Positions 30,802-41,261 of a DNA stretch of 48,740 nt are shown here, piece after piece. The position numbers were made by a program, and so were the translations under genes. Each line of letters starts with the position of its first letter. Position 1 is the first letter of the stretch. Below the pieces are notes generated by a model. The model was not told the origin of the DNA and searched no databases. It saw only the letters and a program-made list of their open reading frames with translations. Origin of the DNA: CF-162 sp040882565 (GTDB taxonomy: Bacteria > Chloroflexota > Dehalococcoidia > SM23-28-2 > RBG-16-64-32); contig JBBEAZ010000001.1 in the NCBI GenBank assembly GCA_040882565.1, positions 1 through 48,740 of the forward strand, written 5' to 3'.

Positions 30802-31467
30802 TTAGGAACGACTATTCAGATAGGCTCCAACGAGGACAATCGCCTGTTTGCAGACGTCAACGAGCGGCTGCGTCGCGTCGATGACGAGCATGCGCTTCTG
30901 ATTGGCCGCGGCGATGGTCAAGAAACCCGCGCGAACGCGGTCGTGGAAGGCGCGCGATTCGGCGCCGATGGCGTCTGGGCGCTTCGAGGCGTCAGTTTCG
31001 AGCGCGCGCGCCCGGCGCAGGCCCTTTTCCGCGGGAACGTCGAGGAGCAACGTCAGATCCGGCTCGCAGCCGGCGATGGCGGTGCGGTTGACGGCTTGGA
31101 CGGTGGCAATGTCGAGGCCGCGGCCGTGCCCCTGGTAGGCGGTGGTGGAATCGGCGAAGCGGTCGCAGAGGACAATTCGCCCTGCATCGAGTGCAGGCGC
31201 GATAACCGTGCGGACGTGCTCAGCGCGAGCGGCGGCGAAGAGGAAGAGCTCGGCTTCAGCGGTCACGCGGGAGCCGGCGGCGGCGAGTTCCCGGAAGTAC
31301 GCCCAGATGTGGCGCCCAAGGTCCGTGCCTTCTGGCTCCTGCGTCACAAGGGCGTCGTGTCCGGCTTCATGCAGGTGTGATGCGAGGGTTTGGATGACGG
31401 TGGACTTGCCGGAGCCCTCACCGCCTTCGAGCGTGATGAAAACGCCGCGGCTGGTCTGGCCGGACAC
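30802..31467 (-). CDS. tmk: Thymidylate kinase
   Basis: Phosphorylates dTMP to dTDP. A 221-aa protein of normal length, starting at GTG 31467, 4 nt after the stop of the R3H ATPase. The P-loop GGEGSGKST, the substrate Arg region (QEPEGTDLGRHI in place of the usual EPGGT, with Glu for Gly) and DRFADSTTAYQGHGRG are seen; the lid region ARALETDASKRPDAIG contains an Arg. Tight coupling with the ATPase gene shows a common transcript. Confidence 0.93.
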   Translation of the reverse strand: MSGQTSRGVFITLEGGEGSGKSTVIQTLASHLHEAGHDALVTQEPEGTDLGRHIWAYFRELAAAGSRVTAEAELFLFAAARAEHVRTVIAPALDAGRIVLCDRFADSTTAYQGHGRGLDIATVQAVNRTAIAGCEPDLTLLLDVPAEKGLRRARALETDASKRPDAIGAESRAFHDRVRAGFLTIAAANQKRMLVIDATQPLVDVCKQAIVLVGAYLNSRS

Positions 31468-31470
31468 GCG

Positions 31471-33018
31471 TTAGCCGGCCTCGCCGGGGAGGATGCGGAC
31501 GAAGCGGTTGGGCTCGCTGCCCATGCTCTTGGAGTCGAGGTTGTAACGCTGGGCCAGGACGTGTTGGAGGCGGCGAATGTAGGCGTTCTGGGGGCCGAGG
31601 TCGACCGGGCCGTACTGGTTCAACACCTGCCCGATGGCGTCTTCCGCCTCCTTGAGCGCGGTTACCACGGGGTCGCTGGCCTTCTCCGTGCGCATCGTCA
31701 GCAGTACCTGCTCGAGCTGGAGGACGGTGTTACTTTTGACCACATAAATCGGGATGCCGCGCGATTCGGCGTCGTGCAAGGTCTGAGGCTTGCGACGGTA
31801 ATACGGGCGTAGCGTGATGACGACGTCCGCGTCGTCGAGGGCGTCGACGATTGTGCCCTGGAAGTGGGTCTCGCGCATCGCCTGGGTGAGGCGTTGGCGA
31901 GAGACGCCGAAGGGATAGATGCGACGCTCGGCGCCCGGTTCGGCGCGGGGGCCCGGGTCGAGCGCGCCGGTGAACCCGTCGCGGTCGCGGGTCTCGCGCG
32001 GGCGTTCGCGCCGGGTCGCGGTGGCGCGGCCGACCGTGACCTGGCCTTCAGCATCGAGCTCGCGCAGTTCCGGCGGCACCGCGAAGCCGCGGAGGATTGC
32101 GTCGACCGTTTCGGCAACGTTGCTGTGGACGGCCACGGACGTGTACGACTGGATCTCGACGAGGATGTTGAACGTGGGTGGCGCGCGGCGCTCGAGGACC
32201 GCCTTCTGTGTGCCGCGGCGGCGCGCTTCCTCGTCGCTTAAGGTGACGGACTGGATGCCGCCGACGAGGTCCGAGAGGGTTGGGTTCTGGATTAAGTTCT
32301 CGATGGCGTTACCGTGCGCGGTGGCAATGAGCTGGACACCGCGCTCGGCGATAGTGCGGGCGGCTGCGGCTTCGCGGTCGGTGCCGATCTCGTCGATGAT
32401 GATCACTTCAGGCATGTGGTTCTCGACAGCCTCGATCATGACGTTGTGCTGGAGTTCCGGCGAGGGCACCTGCATGCGGCGCGCGCTACCGATGCCGGGG
32501 TGCGGGATGTCGCCGTCGCCGGCGATCTCGTTGGAGGTGTCGACGACAATCACGCGCTTGTTCTGCTCGTCGGCGAGGAAGCGCGCGACCTCGCGGAGCA
32601 TGGTGGTCTTGCCGACACCGGGCTTGCCGAGGAGGAGCACGCTCTGCTCGTCGCGGACGAGGTCCTCGATGATGCGGATGGTGCCGAAGACGGCGCGGCC
32701 GACGCGGCAGGTAAGGCCGATGATGCGGCCCTGTCGGTTGCGTATGCAGGAGATGCGGTGGAGGGTGCGCTCGATGCCGGCGCGGTTGTCGCTCGTGAAC
32801 ATGCCGATGCGGGAGACGACGTAGTCGATATCGGCCTCGGTGACTTCGCGGTCACTGAGGATCGCCTCCTCGTGCGGGTAGCGGGCCTCAGGGAGGCGGC
32901 CGAGGTCGAGGACGATCTCGAGCAGGGCGTAGTTGTTCGCCCGCGATCGCACGGCTTCGCAGATGTTCGTTGGGAGGACGTCGAGTAGCGTTTCGAGGTC
33001 GTCGGTGATGTTGAGCAT
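31471..33018 (-). CDS. AAA ATPase with R3H domain (Ycf45/SpoIIIAA-like)
   Basis: A 515-aa protein starting MLNITDDLETLLDVLP. The ATPase part has P-loop GKPGVGKTTMLREV (131-138 for the loop) and Walker B EVIIIDEIGTDREAAAA, similar to Ycf45 and SpoIIIAA. A Pro/Arg-rich linker and a second alpha/beta region lead to the R3H domain at the end (RRLQHVLAQRYNLDSKSMG, then RFVRILP), which binds single-stranded nucleic acid. The role is unknown; a nucleic-acid-linked regulator is likely. It lies between the acetyltransferase-like gene and tmk with gaps of 5 and 3 nt. Confidence 0.9.
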   Translation of the reverse strand: MLNITDDLETLLDVLPTNICEAVRSRANNYALLEIVLDLGRLPEARYPHEEAILSDREVTEADIDYVVSRIGMFTSDNRAGIERTLHRISCIRNRQGRIIGLTCRVGRAVFGTIRIIEDLVRDEQSVLLLGKPGVGKTTMLREVARFLADEQNKRVIVVDTSNEIAGDGDIPHPGIGSARRMQVPSPELQHNVMIEAVENHMPEVIIIDEIGTDREAAAARTIAERGVQLIATAHGNAIENLIQNPTLSDLVGGIQSVTLSDEEARRRGTQKAVLERRAPPTFNILVEIQSYTSVAVHSNVAETVDAILRGFAVPPELRELDAEGQVTVGRATATRRERPRETRDRDGFTGALDPGPRAEPGAERRIYPFGVSRQRLTQAMRETHFQGTIVDALDDADVVITLRPYYRRKPQTLHDAESRGIPIYVVKSNTVLQLEQVLLTMRTEKASDPVVTALKEAEDAIGQVLNQYGPVDLGPQNAYIRRLQHVLAQRYNLDSKSMGSEPNRFVRILPGEAG

Positions 33019-33023
33019 CTGTC

Positions 33024-33944
33024 TTAGCTTACCGGTATCGCTTTCTTTGCGGACTCGGGCGACAGTTCTTCGACAGTCCTGGCGAGGCGCTTGGCGAGGG
33101 TCTCGAAATCGCCGACGGGCCCGAAGCCGACGCGCACGAGCGCGGAGGTGAGGCCGGGGGCGTGCTGGGGCGCCAGGCAGAAGACTTCTCGTTCGCCCAG
33201 CACCTGCAGACCGGCTGCCATCAGGTAGTCGTAGCTGCCGGTTGAAAGGGCGGCGATACGGCTGGGGCCGTCGGCCATCACGCGCGTCCAACCGCAGAGG
33301 CTGTCGACGCCTCCTGTCAGCAGCTCGGTGCTGCGCCCGCCCCACTTCTCTTGGGCCGCCTGCCACTCGCGGAACGTGGCGCCCTCAATGGCGCGGACGT
33401 TGGCGGGGACGGCGTCGCTGTAAAGCTGGTAGATGGCCATCGCATCTGCTTTCGTTTTGGCGCGAAGCGGCGAATCAACCGCAGCGGGCGGCGGCAGGGC
33501 CGGGCGCCGGAATAGCGTCTCCGTCGTGTAGGCGAAGAAGCCGGCGGCGCGGGCGGCCTCTTTGACCGGGCTATCGGTGGCGACGCGCAGGAAGACGCGC
33601 TCGGCGCCCTGCTTACCGATCCCGCTGAGCATGCGTGCCAGGAGCGATTCGGTGATGGCGTCGTCGTCGGTCGTATTGATCAGAACTTCGACTTCCCAGG
33701 CCGAGCGCTTGGAGCGCGGGCGGGCTGAGACCAGACCCTGGATTGTGGCGCCACGCACGCTGACCCAGGTGTGCTTGCCGGTAGCGAAGGAAAACCATTG
33801 TTCGAGCGCGGCCTCGAGGGCGTGCGGCTTGTCGGAATCCGCGCCGAGGCGATCGAGGGGCTTCGCCTCGTTCGGGTAGACGCGGCCGTCGAAGGACACG
33901 AGCGCGACGATGTCGGTCGGGAGGGGGCGCCTGGCGGAGGTCAT
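33024..33944 (-). CDS. GNAT-like protein of unknown substrate
   Basis: A 306-aa protein, ATG 33944 with GGAG about 5 nt upstream; ATGA overlap with the pdxT stop. Two GNAT-like halves can be seen: residues about 15-150 (VSVRGATIQGLVSARPR and RVFLRVATDSPVKEAARAAGF) and about 165-290 (GLQVLGEREVFCLAP, LVRVGFGPVGDFETLAKRL). The motif FLRVATDSPVKEAARAAGFFAYTTETLF looks like the end of a GNAT fold, but no clear Q/RxxGxG/A loop is seen, so acetyl-CoA binding is unproven. It is part of the pdxT-to-tmk operon. Confidence 0.65.
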   Translation of the reverse strand: MTSARRPLPTDIVALVSFDGRVYPNEAKPLDRLGADSDKPHALEAALEQWFSFATGKHTWVSVRGATIQGLVSARPRSKRSAWEVEVLINTTDDDAITESLLARMLSGIGKQGAERVFLRVATDSPVKEAARAAGFFAYTTETLFRRPALPPPAAVDSPLRAKTKADAMAIYQLYSDAVPANVRAIEGATFREWQAAQEKWGGRSTELLTGGVDSLCGWTRVMADGPSRIAALSTGSYDYLMAAGLQVLGEREVFCLAPQHAPGLTSALVRVGFGPVGDFETLAKRLARTVEELSPESAKKAIPVS

Positions 33945-34555
33945 TTGGCTCCGGAAGGCCTCCCCTGTGAACGCACGATGTCCAGGAAATATTGGTGGAA
34001 CCGCGGGTCGTCGGTCAGCTCCGGGTGGAAGGACGTGGCCAGGAGGACGCCCTGGCGGACCGCGACCGGCGACGGCTTGTCGGCGTCGTCGCGCTGGACG
34101 CTGGCCAGGACTTCGGCGTTGTCGCCGACGCTGGCGACGACCGGCGCGCGGATGAAGACGGCGTGGAACGGGTCGGCGCCGAGGGCTGGGATGTCGATAT
34201 CCGCCTCGAAGCTATCGACCTGGCGGCCGTAGGCGTTGCGGTTGACATCGATGTCCATCGCCTCGAGTGTGGGGAAAGGAAGGTCATCGGCGTGGCGGGC
34301 GAGGACGATCATGCCGGCACAGGTGCCCCAGGTTGGGATGCCGGAGTGCACGAAGGTCCGCAGCGGCTCATAGAGCCGGAAATCGTCCATCAGGCGGCAG
34401 AAAGTCGTGGATTCGCCGCCGGGGATGATGAGCCCGTCGAGCGCCCGCAACTGCTCGGCGGTGCGCACCTCACGGGCCTCCGCGCCAATACGCCGCAGCA
34501 CCTGCGCATGTTCGAGGAAATCGCCCTGCAGGGCGAGGACGCCAACGGTGGTCAC
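33941..34555 (-). CDS. pdxT: Pyridoxal 5'-phosphate synthase glutaminase subunit
   Basis: Releases ammonia from Gln for PdxS in the DXP-independent route to PLP. A 204-aa class I glutaminase, GTG start at 34555. It opens VGVLALQGDFLEHAQVLRR; GGESTTF, the nucleophile Cys79 in WGTCAGM, and His/Glu in SFHPELT are all seen. The partner pdxS is not in this window. It heads the run pdxT, acetyltransferase-like, R3H ATPase, tmk and overlaps the next gene by 4 nt. The 34556-34796 gap holds no gene I can support. Confidence 0.95.
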   Translation of the reverse strand: MTTVGVLALQGDFLEHAQVLRRIGAEAREVRTAEQLRALDGLIIPGGESTTFCRLMDDFRLYEPLRTFVHSGIPTWGTCAGMIVLARHADDLPFPTLEAMDIDVNRNAYGRQVDSFEADIDIPALGADPFHAVFIRAPVVASVGDNAEVLASVQRDDADKPSPVAVRQGVLLATSFHPELTDDPRFHQYFLDIVRSQGRPSGAK

Positions 34556-34796
34556 GGACCTATTTTACGGCAAGCCGGAGTCGATAGCTTCACCGGTTAC
34601 GGCGCGGATGGTGACGGATTGGGGCCCACGTTTGCGGTTTTGTGATGCGGATGACCCCGCTGGCTACGTGGACGCAACGCTTGACGGGCTTACATTGCCC
34701 GGAGAAGCGCGCCCTCCCCCGGTGAGCTTCCCGCCGTCGCAACGTCCGGCAGGCCTTCGCGGCGGCTTCTTTTTGCCCGGGCGTTGGTGCCCGCCG

Positions 34797-36629
<1,833 letters not shown>

Positions 36630-36859
36630 TGGGGTACTTCCAGTGCTTGTGTCGGCCCGGGCGGGCCGCAAAGAGCCGAGGATCCTGCTGAAGCGGGTTC
36701 AGAGACGCTCCACGCAGAGCCCCCGGCTGCTCTACCTATGTTAACACTGTCGGCCGGCGTTGCCCGGTGGGCAGGAACAAAGCACGGGCCTTGTAACGGC
36801 AGGTAACAGGTGCGCATGTCAGGGCGTCTCTCTATTACGGACAACGAAAGGAAGCGTGT

Positions 36860-37060
36860 ATGCCTGTATCTCTGTATGTAGACGCCACCAGCGGTGGCAT
36901 GATCCTGCAAGTACTGCTGAGCGGTTTCGTGGGCGGCTTTGTGATGATCAAACTGTTCTGGCGTGATTTCCTCAGCACGGTCCTGCGCCGCAAGCCCGGC
37001 TCAGACGAACCGCCGTCCGTCGAACCGCCAGTCCCCGACACGGAAATCACAGCCGGCTAA
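36860..37060 (+). CDS. Small single-span membrane protein
   Basis: A 66-aa protein, ATG 36860 after AAAGGAAG with a 5-nt spacer. One hydrophobic segment (MILQVLLSGFVGGFVMIKLF) is followed by a basic stretch and a Pro/Glu-rich cytoplasmic-looking tail. Its stop lies 8 nt before the methyltransferase start, so it is the first gene of a three-gene envelope operon. No family was recognised. Confidence 0.7.
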   Translation: MPVSLYVDATSGGMILQVLLSGFVGGFVMIKLFWRDFLSTVLRRKPGSDEPPSVEPPVPDTEITAG

Positions 37061-37068
37061 GGCGTCCC

Positions 37069-38499
37069 ATGGCTATCGCGACCCGCTCGCCACAGTCCGT
37101 CCGCTTGTTCCGTGATTCCGGCTCCTTCCGGGACCCATCTGGCGGTGTTCTGCTATCCGGCGACAGGGTGTTACGGTTCTTTCGCCCGGGTGCGGAGGGC
37201 GACTTCCGTAAGGCGCTGGCGTCCGGAGCCCTCGCCTCGCTGGAAGATCGCGGCCTCGTGGTCGGATCGAGAGTTCTTGACCGGGCTGCCAATCCGGAGC
37301 TTTACGCGAGCGCGGTGCAAGCGACGGGCGCCGACGTCGCATTGCTCGTCGAGCATCCGCGGATTCCGTTCATCTCGTACCCATACGGTTGGCCGTTCGA
37401 GATGTTGCGTGCGGCGGCGATTGCGCAGCTCGACGTGATCGAGGCGGCACTCAACAAGGGGTTCGCCGTCAAGGACGCTACCGCGTACAACATGCAGTTC
37501 ATTGGGAGCCGCCCAGTGTTCATCGACGTCGCGTCGCTCGAGCCGTACGAGCAGGGCGGCCAATGGGCCGGGTACGCGCAGTTCTGTCGCGGTTTTCTGA
37601 ACCCGCTCCTTTTGCAGTCCCTGCGCGGCGTTCCGTTTCAGCCCTGGCTCCGGCACTCACTTGACGGGATCGACCCCGCGCAGCTTTCGCGTCTCCTCGG
37701 GTTGAAGAACAAGCTGCGGCCGGGTGTATTCGTGCACGTGGTTTTGCAGGCCTGGCTGAACCGGCGCTTTGCCGGCGGCGAGACGCTGAAGGCGGCGGCG
37801 CGGTCGGTGTCGCTGGCGTCCACTCTCGGACTCGTCCGCGGGCTTCGCAAGGTGGTGGAGCGGTTGAAGCGGCGCGGCGGCAAGACGACCTGGGTGGACT
37901 ATGAAGCGAATCTGCCGTACGCGGCGGCGGCTCTGGCCGCCAAGGAGCGCTTCGTCGAGCAGTCAGTCGCGGCGGAACGCCCAGCGGTCCTCTGGGACCT
38001 CGGGTGCAATCAGGGGCTCTTCAGCATGATCGCCGCGCGACATGCAGGCTACGTTGTCGCGATGGACTTCGATGAGGCTGCCGTCGGCGGCTTGTACGAG
38101 AAGCTGCACGGCAGCGAGAACGTCTTGCCGCTCGTGGTGGACCTGATGAACCCTGAGCCCGACCAAGGATGGGCACAGGACGAACGCAGAGGCCTCGCCG
38201 CCCGTGGCCCGGCGGACTTCGCGCTGGCCCTTGCTTTAGTCCACCACCTCCGAATCAGCGGGAACGTGCCGCTCCACCGTATCGCGCAGTGGCTTTCCAC
38301 CGTGACCCGGGCGGGGGTCATCGAGTTCGTGCCGAAGGCCGACCCAATGGTGCAGCGCCTGCTATCTACGCGCCGGGACGTCTACCCGGACTACACCCAG
38401 GATGCGTTCGAAGCCGCGCTCAACGAGTGCTTCAACATCGAGGAGCGGCATCAGCTGCCTGAGTCGCAGCGGGTGTTGTACCGCTTCCGATGCCGGTAA
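37069..38499 (+). CDS. SAM-dependent methyltransferase-like protein with N-terminal extension
   Basis: A 476-aa protein. The N-terminal 290 residues hold a conserved-looking domain (HPRIPFISYPYGWPFEMLRA, VKDATAYNMQFIGSRPVFID) of the kind seen in nodulation NoeA-like and glycan-linked methyltransferases. Residues about 300-470 have the SAM fold: motif I LWDLGCNQGLFSMIAARH, then VVAMDFDEAA, and ADFALALALVHHLRISGN. The role may be to methylate a surface sugar or lipid. The start rests on position; SD is weak. The stop overlaps the next gene by 10 nt. Confidence 0.8.
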   Translation: MAIATRSPQSVRLFRDSGSFRDPSGGVLLSGDRVLRFFRPGAEGDFRKALASGALASLEDRGLVVGSRVLDRAANPELYASAVQATGADVALLVEHPRIPFISYPYGWPFEMLRAAAIAQLDVIEAALNKGFAVKDATAYNMQFIGSRPVFIDVASLEPYEQGGQWAGYAQFCRGFLNPLLLQSLRGVPFQPWLRHSLDGIDPAQLSRLLGLKNKLRPGVFVHVVLQAWLNRRFAGGETLKAAARSVSLASTLGLVRGLRKVVERLKRRGGKTTWVDYEANLPYAAAALAAKERFVEQSVAAERPAVLWDLGCNQGLFSMIAARHAGYVVAMDFDEAAVGGLYEKLHGSENVLPLVVDLMNPEPDQGWAQDERRGLAARGPADFALALALVHHLRISGNVPLHRIAQWLSTVTRAGVIEFVPKADPMVQRLLSTRRDVYPDYTQDAFEAALNECFNIEERHQLPESQRVLYRFRCR

Positions 38500-40148
38500 A
38501 CCGTCGGGCCATTAACGCCTTTGCGCGCGACTTATTCATCATGTTCGCGGCGGTGACGCTGGGCACGCTCCAGTTCATCGAAAACTCACTGCCAGGCCCC
38601 GGCGCGGTCCGCGTACCGGGGCGCACCATTGACGTGGTCATCCTGGGTGGGATCCTGATCCCGACACTGGCGCTGCTGGCGATTGATCGCCTGCTGGCGG
38701 CTCGCGATCGTTCCGGCCGCAGCGCAAGACGGTTCCGGATGGGCGTTTTCGCCGTCGCGCTTGTGCTGTTCTGCCGCCAGCTGCAGTTGTACTTCGGTCC
38801 GGTGAACGCTCTGACGAGCACGCTGGAAGCAGTGCCGCTGTTGCCGGTGCTTGCGTTCGCGGCCGTGACCGCGGGCATCGTCGTTGCCTGCCGCCGTTAC
38901 CCTGAGCAGCTTCAGCAGTACTTCCTGATGGCGTCGCCCGTCGCTCTGATACTGGTCGGCTTGGCCTTCGTCCATATGTCTCCCAAATCAGAACTGCCTG
39001 GCAATTACGACACCGAGGCGCCGCAGACCGGTAACCCGGAGCTGCCGCCCGTGTTCCTGATCACGTTCGACGAACTGGCATTCAGCCTCGTTAGCGACGA
39101 TGAGGGCCAGCCGGACGCGTCCCGTTACCCGAACCTGGCGGCGCTGGCCGATGACAGCGTCTGGTTCACGAACGCCACGACTAACAACTTCCACACGCCG
39201 CTCATTCTGCCGGGCTTCGCGCGTGCCGCGGCGGAGCTGCGCCCGGACTACGATGTGGTCCTTTACGACCAGTTCTCATACGTGGAGGAGCTGCTCTGGG
39301 ACGAGTGCGGTACGGTCTATACCTGCCGGGGGGCGAACCACCTGGCGGCGAGCGGCCCCAGCCTCACGAAGCAGCTCCTGACACGCGCCTTCTTTGAGGT
39401 GCCTCCGGCGGATGCCAAGCCGCTGGTCGGTGAGGTCGCCGGGTTCCTGGGGTACGACCATCCATACCCGCACACGGACCCGCTCGGCATCCACACGTTC
39501 ATGCCGGAGACCTTCGATGAGTTCATGTCTGATATTCGCGCGGAGGAGGCGGGCGGTACCGTCTACTTCTACCACCCGTTGCTGCCGCACTTTCCCTTCG
39601 TCTACTCGGCGGACGGCTCGCTAGCGACAACGTACGACAAGGGGGGCGACCCGGAAGCGCTTTGGGCCGCTTACGAGCAGCAGATGATGTACACCGACTC
39701 GCTGATCGGCCGGTTTGTTGAGCGTCTGCGGTCGGAAGGCCTTTACGAGGACGCCATCATCGTCCTGACCGCGGATCATGGACTGCGCCGCGCTGACACG
39801 GAGGTCACGGAGGCGATCGAGATAACGGACGAGACCGCGCACGTGCCGTTGCTGATCAAAGCGCCCGGGCTGGCACCCGCGGTGTCCGACGTCGACTACC
39901 AGCACATGGACTACGGGGCGACCCTTCTCGACATCGTCGGGATGGAGCCGGCCGCGGGCGCCCGCGGAGTCTCCGCCTTCAGCGAGCAGCGGCCGCAGCG
40001 GGACAAGATGCTCTTCCTGGGCGCGGCCAACAACACGCGCCACTGGGTCTACAGGCGCGAGCCGGGGACGGGGGCGTGGGAGATCATTGAGTACGTCGAG
40101 ACGGGGCTCGACACCCAGGGCGCGCCGCTGGCCGGCGTAATCGACTAG
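38490..40148 (+). CDS. Membrane sulfatase / phosphoglycerol-transferase-like protein
   Basis: A 552-aa protein. The N-terminal 170 residues hold four to five membrane spans (FIMFAAVTLGTLQFIENS, VVILGGILIPTLALLAID, LLPVLAFAAVTAGIVVA, YFLMASPVALILVGLAFVH). The outer part has the alkaline-phosphatase-superfamily fold: metal Asp in FLITFDELAFS, a Thr-rich nucleophile region (NATTNNFHTPLILP), HPLLPHFPFV and the metal motif IIVLTADHG. LtaS-type enzymes of this layout move glycerol phosphate to surface polymers; sulfatases need Cys or Ser. A Thr nucleophile fits a phosphoglycerol or phosphoethanolamine transferase. It is translated with the methyltransferase and followed by a repeat element. Confidence 0.8.
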   Translation: MPVNRRAINAFARDLFIMFAAVTLGTLQFIENSLPGPGAVRVPGRTIDVVILGGILIPTLALLAIDRLLAARDRSGRSARRFRMGVFAVALVLFCRQLQLYFGPVNALTSTLEAVPLLPVLAFAAVTAGIVVACRRYPEQLQQYFLMASPVALILVGLAFVHMSPKSELPGNYDTEAPQTGNPELPPVFLITFDELAFSLVSDDEGQPDASRYPNLAALADDSVWFTNATTNNFHTPLILPGFARAAAELRPDYDVVLYDQFSYVEELLWDECGTVYTCRGANHLAASGPSLTKQLLTRAFFEVPPADAKPLVGEVAGFLGYDHPYPHTDPLGIHTFMPETFDEFMSDIRAEEAGGTVYFYHPLLPHFPFVYSADGSLATTYDKGGDPEALWAAYEQQMMYTDSLIGRFVERLRSEGLYEDAIIVLTADHGLRRADTEVTEAIEITDETAHVPLLIKAPGLAPAVSDVDYQHMDYGATLLDIVGMEPAAGARGVSAFSEQRPQRDKMLFLGAANNTRHWVYRREPGTGAWEIIEYVETGLDTQGAPLAGVID

Positions 40149-40180
40149 CCCCGGCTGTCTCGCTGCTGCAGGCTTGGTTC

Positions 40181-40277
40181 AATCAAGACAACTTGATTGC
40201 GTTTTTCGACTTTTCGTTTTCTGGCCTGTTTTTGTGTTTGCCGGAGGCTCACTCACTTGATTGAGTTCAAGATGATT
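40181..40277 (+). repeat. 97-nt two-motif intergenic repeat, copy B (downstream of the sulfatase-family gene)
   Basis: Perfect hairpin AATCAAG-ACAA-CTTGATT (40181-40198), then GCGTTTTTCG and further T-runs, and 57 nt later CTTGATTGAGTTCAAGATGA (40256-40275), which folds as CTTGA/TCAAG. It begins 32 nt after the stop codon and fits a terminator. The rest of the 40149-40550 gap holds no gene I can support, only a likely promoter at 40488-40517. Confidence 0.75.
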
Positions 40278-40487
40278 GAGTCCCGTCCGGGCATCTGAGG
40301 GCGCGGCAGGTGCAGCCGTGCGGAGCGGATGGCGAGTTGTTAAGGGGGCTGTTCAGGGTAGCGGAATGAGGGCGCAACTCGAAGGGGAAAGTGGCACCGG
40401 CTAGCCCCGTATCGACAGGAGTGTTACGGGAATCGAACGACCTTGCCGCGATGTGAAATCCTGCGCGTGACTGTAATGACTTCGTCA

Positions 40488-40517
40488 TTCACCCTGGCCT
40501 CGGCCCCGGGCTAGAAT
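40488..40517 (+). promoter_or_regulatory. Likely promoter of the acidic lipoprotein gene
   Basis: TTCACC (40488-40493), an 18-nt spacer and TAGAAT (40512-40517). The gene start at 40551 follows an AAAGGAG SD. Confidence 0.4.
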
Positions 40518-40550
40518 GTCGCAGACGCTCGACTTGAAAGGAGAACCGCC

Positions 40551-41183
40551 GTGAAGAAACTCTGGCTGCTACTCCTGGTCCTCGGGGCCACGCTCCTCCT
40601 CGCCGGCGCCGCGGCCTGTGGTGGCGATGACGACGATGAGAGCGACGGCGGCGATGCAACTGCCACCGCCGAGGTCGACGAGACGGACGCTGCTGACGAC
40701 CTGGACGACTACCCCACAGATGACGCGGGCGATGATGACGGAGGCGACGGCGATTACTACAACGACGTGGCGGACATCCTGAACGAGGCCGACCGCAAGA
40801 CGATCGAGATCTCGGGAACCTATGGTGGCCCGTACGACGACGACGCGGACGAGATCGACCAGACCCGCAGTGCCTTCATCGAGACAGGGCAGGTGCTGGA
40901 GACGGTGGCCGTCTCGCTGGGGGACCTCGATCCGCCGGACGAGGCAGCCGCCGCGCACGCGAGCTACATCGACACGGTTGTGACGCTGCTACAGAGCCTG
41001 GCCCCGCTCACTGCTGACCTCGAAGACATCTCCACGGGGGCGGAGCTCGACGCCCTACAAGATCAGTACGGCCCGGAGCTCACCGCCATCAGCGACCAGC
41101 AAGAGACGGCCTGCCTCGCGCTGCAGGACCTCGCGGACGCCGCCAGCTCCGGTGCAGACCTGGGGTGCTCGACGCAGGAGTAG
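40551..41183 (+). CDS. Acid-rich lipoprotein of unknown function
   Basis: A 210-aa lipoprotein; GTG 40551 follows AAAGGAG by about 7 nt. The signal peptide (MKKLWLLLLVLGATLLLAGA) ends at lipobox AAAC-GGDDDD. An Asp-rich linker of about 50 residues is followed by a helical domain (ADILNEADRKTIEISGTYGG, then SLGDLDPPDEAAAAHASYI) ending with ETACLALQDLADAASSGADL. The domain has Cys residues at the end that may pair. It is related to the split lipoprotein at 16656. Function unknown. Confidence 0.8.
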   Translation: MKKLWLLLLVLGATLLLAGAAACGGDDDDESDGGDATATAEVDETDAADDLDDYPTDDAGDDDGGDGDYYNDVADILNEADRKTIEISGTYGGPYDDDADEIDQTRSAFIETGQVLETVAVSLGDLDPPDEAAAAHASYIDTVVTLLQSLAPLTADLEDISTGAELDALQDQYGPELTAISDQQETACLALQDLADAASSGADLGCSTQE

Positions 41184-41261
41184 TACGCGAAGGGTACGAC
41201 CTCTTCGCTTTAGCAGAGACTTCGTTACGCTGCCCGCGACACTACGCGATCAGTGCGCAGC

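Noticed and set aside
34731..34774. CCGCCG/CGGCGG with TTCTTTTT on the plus strand
   Set aside because: The loop is over 20 nt and no plus-strand transcript is evident between pdxT and typA, both on the minus strand.
40415..40450. TTCGATTCCCGT on the minus strand, similar to a tRNA T-loop
   Set aside because: The T-stem does not pair and no acceptor, D or anticodon arms can be found around it.
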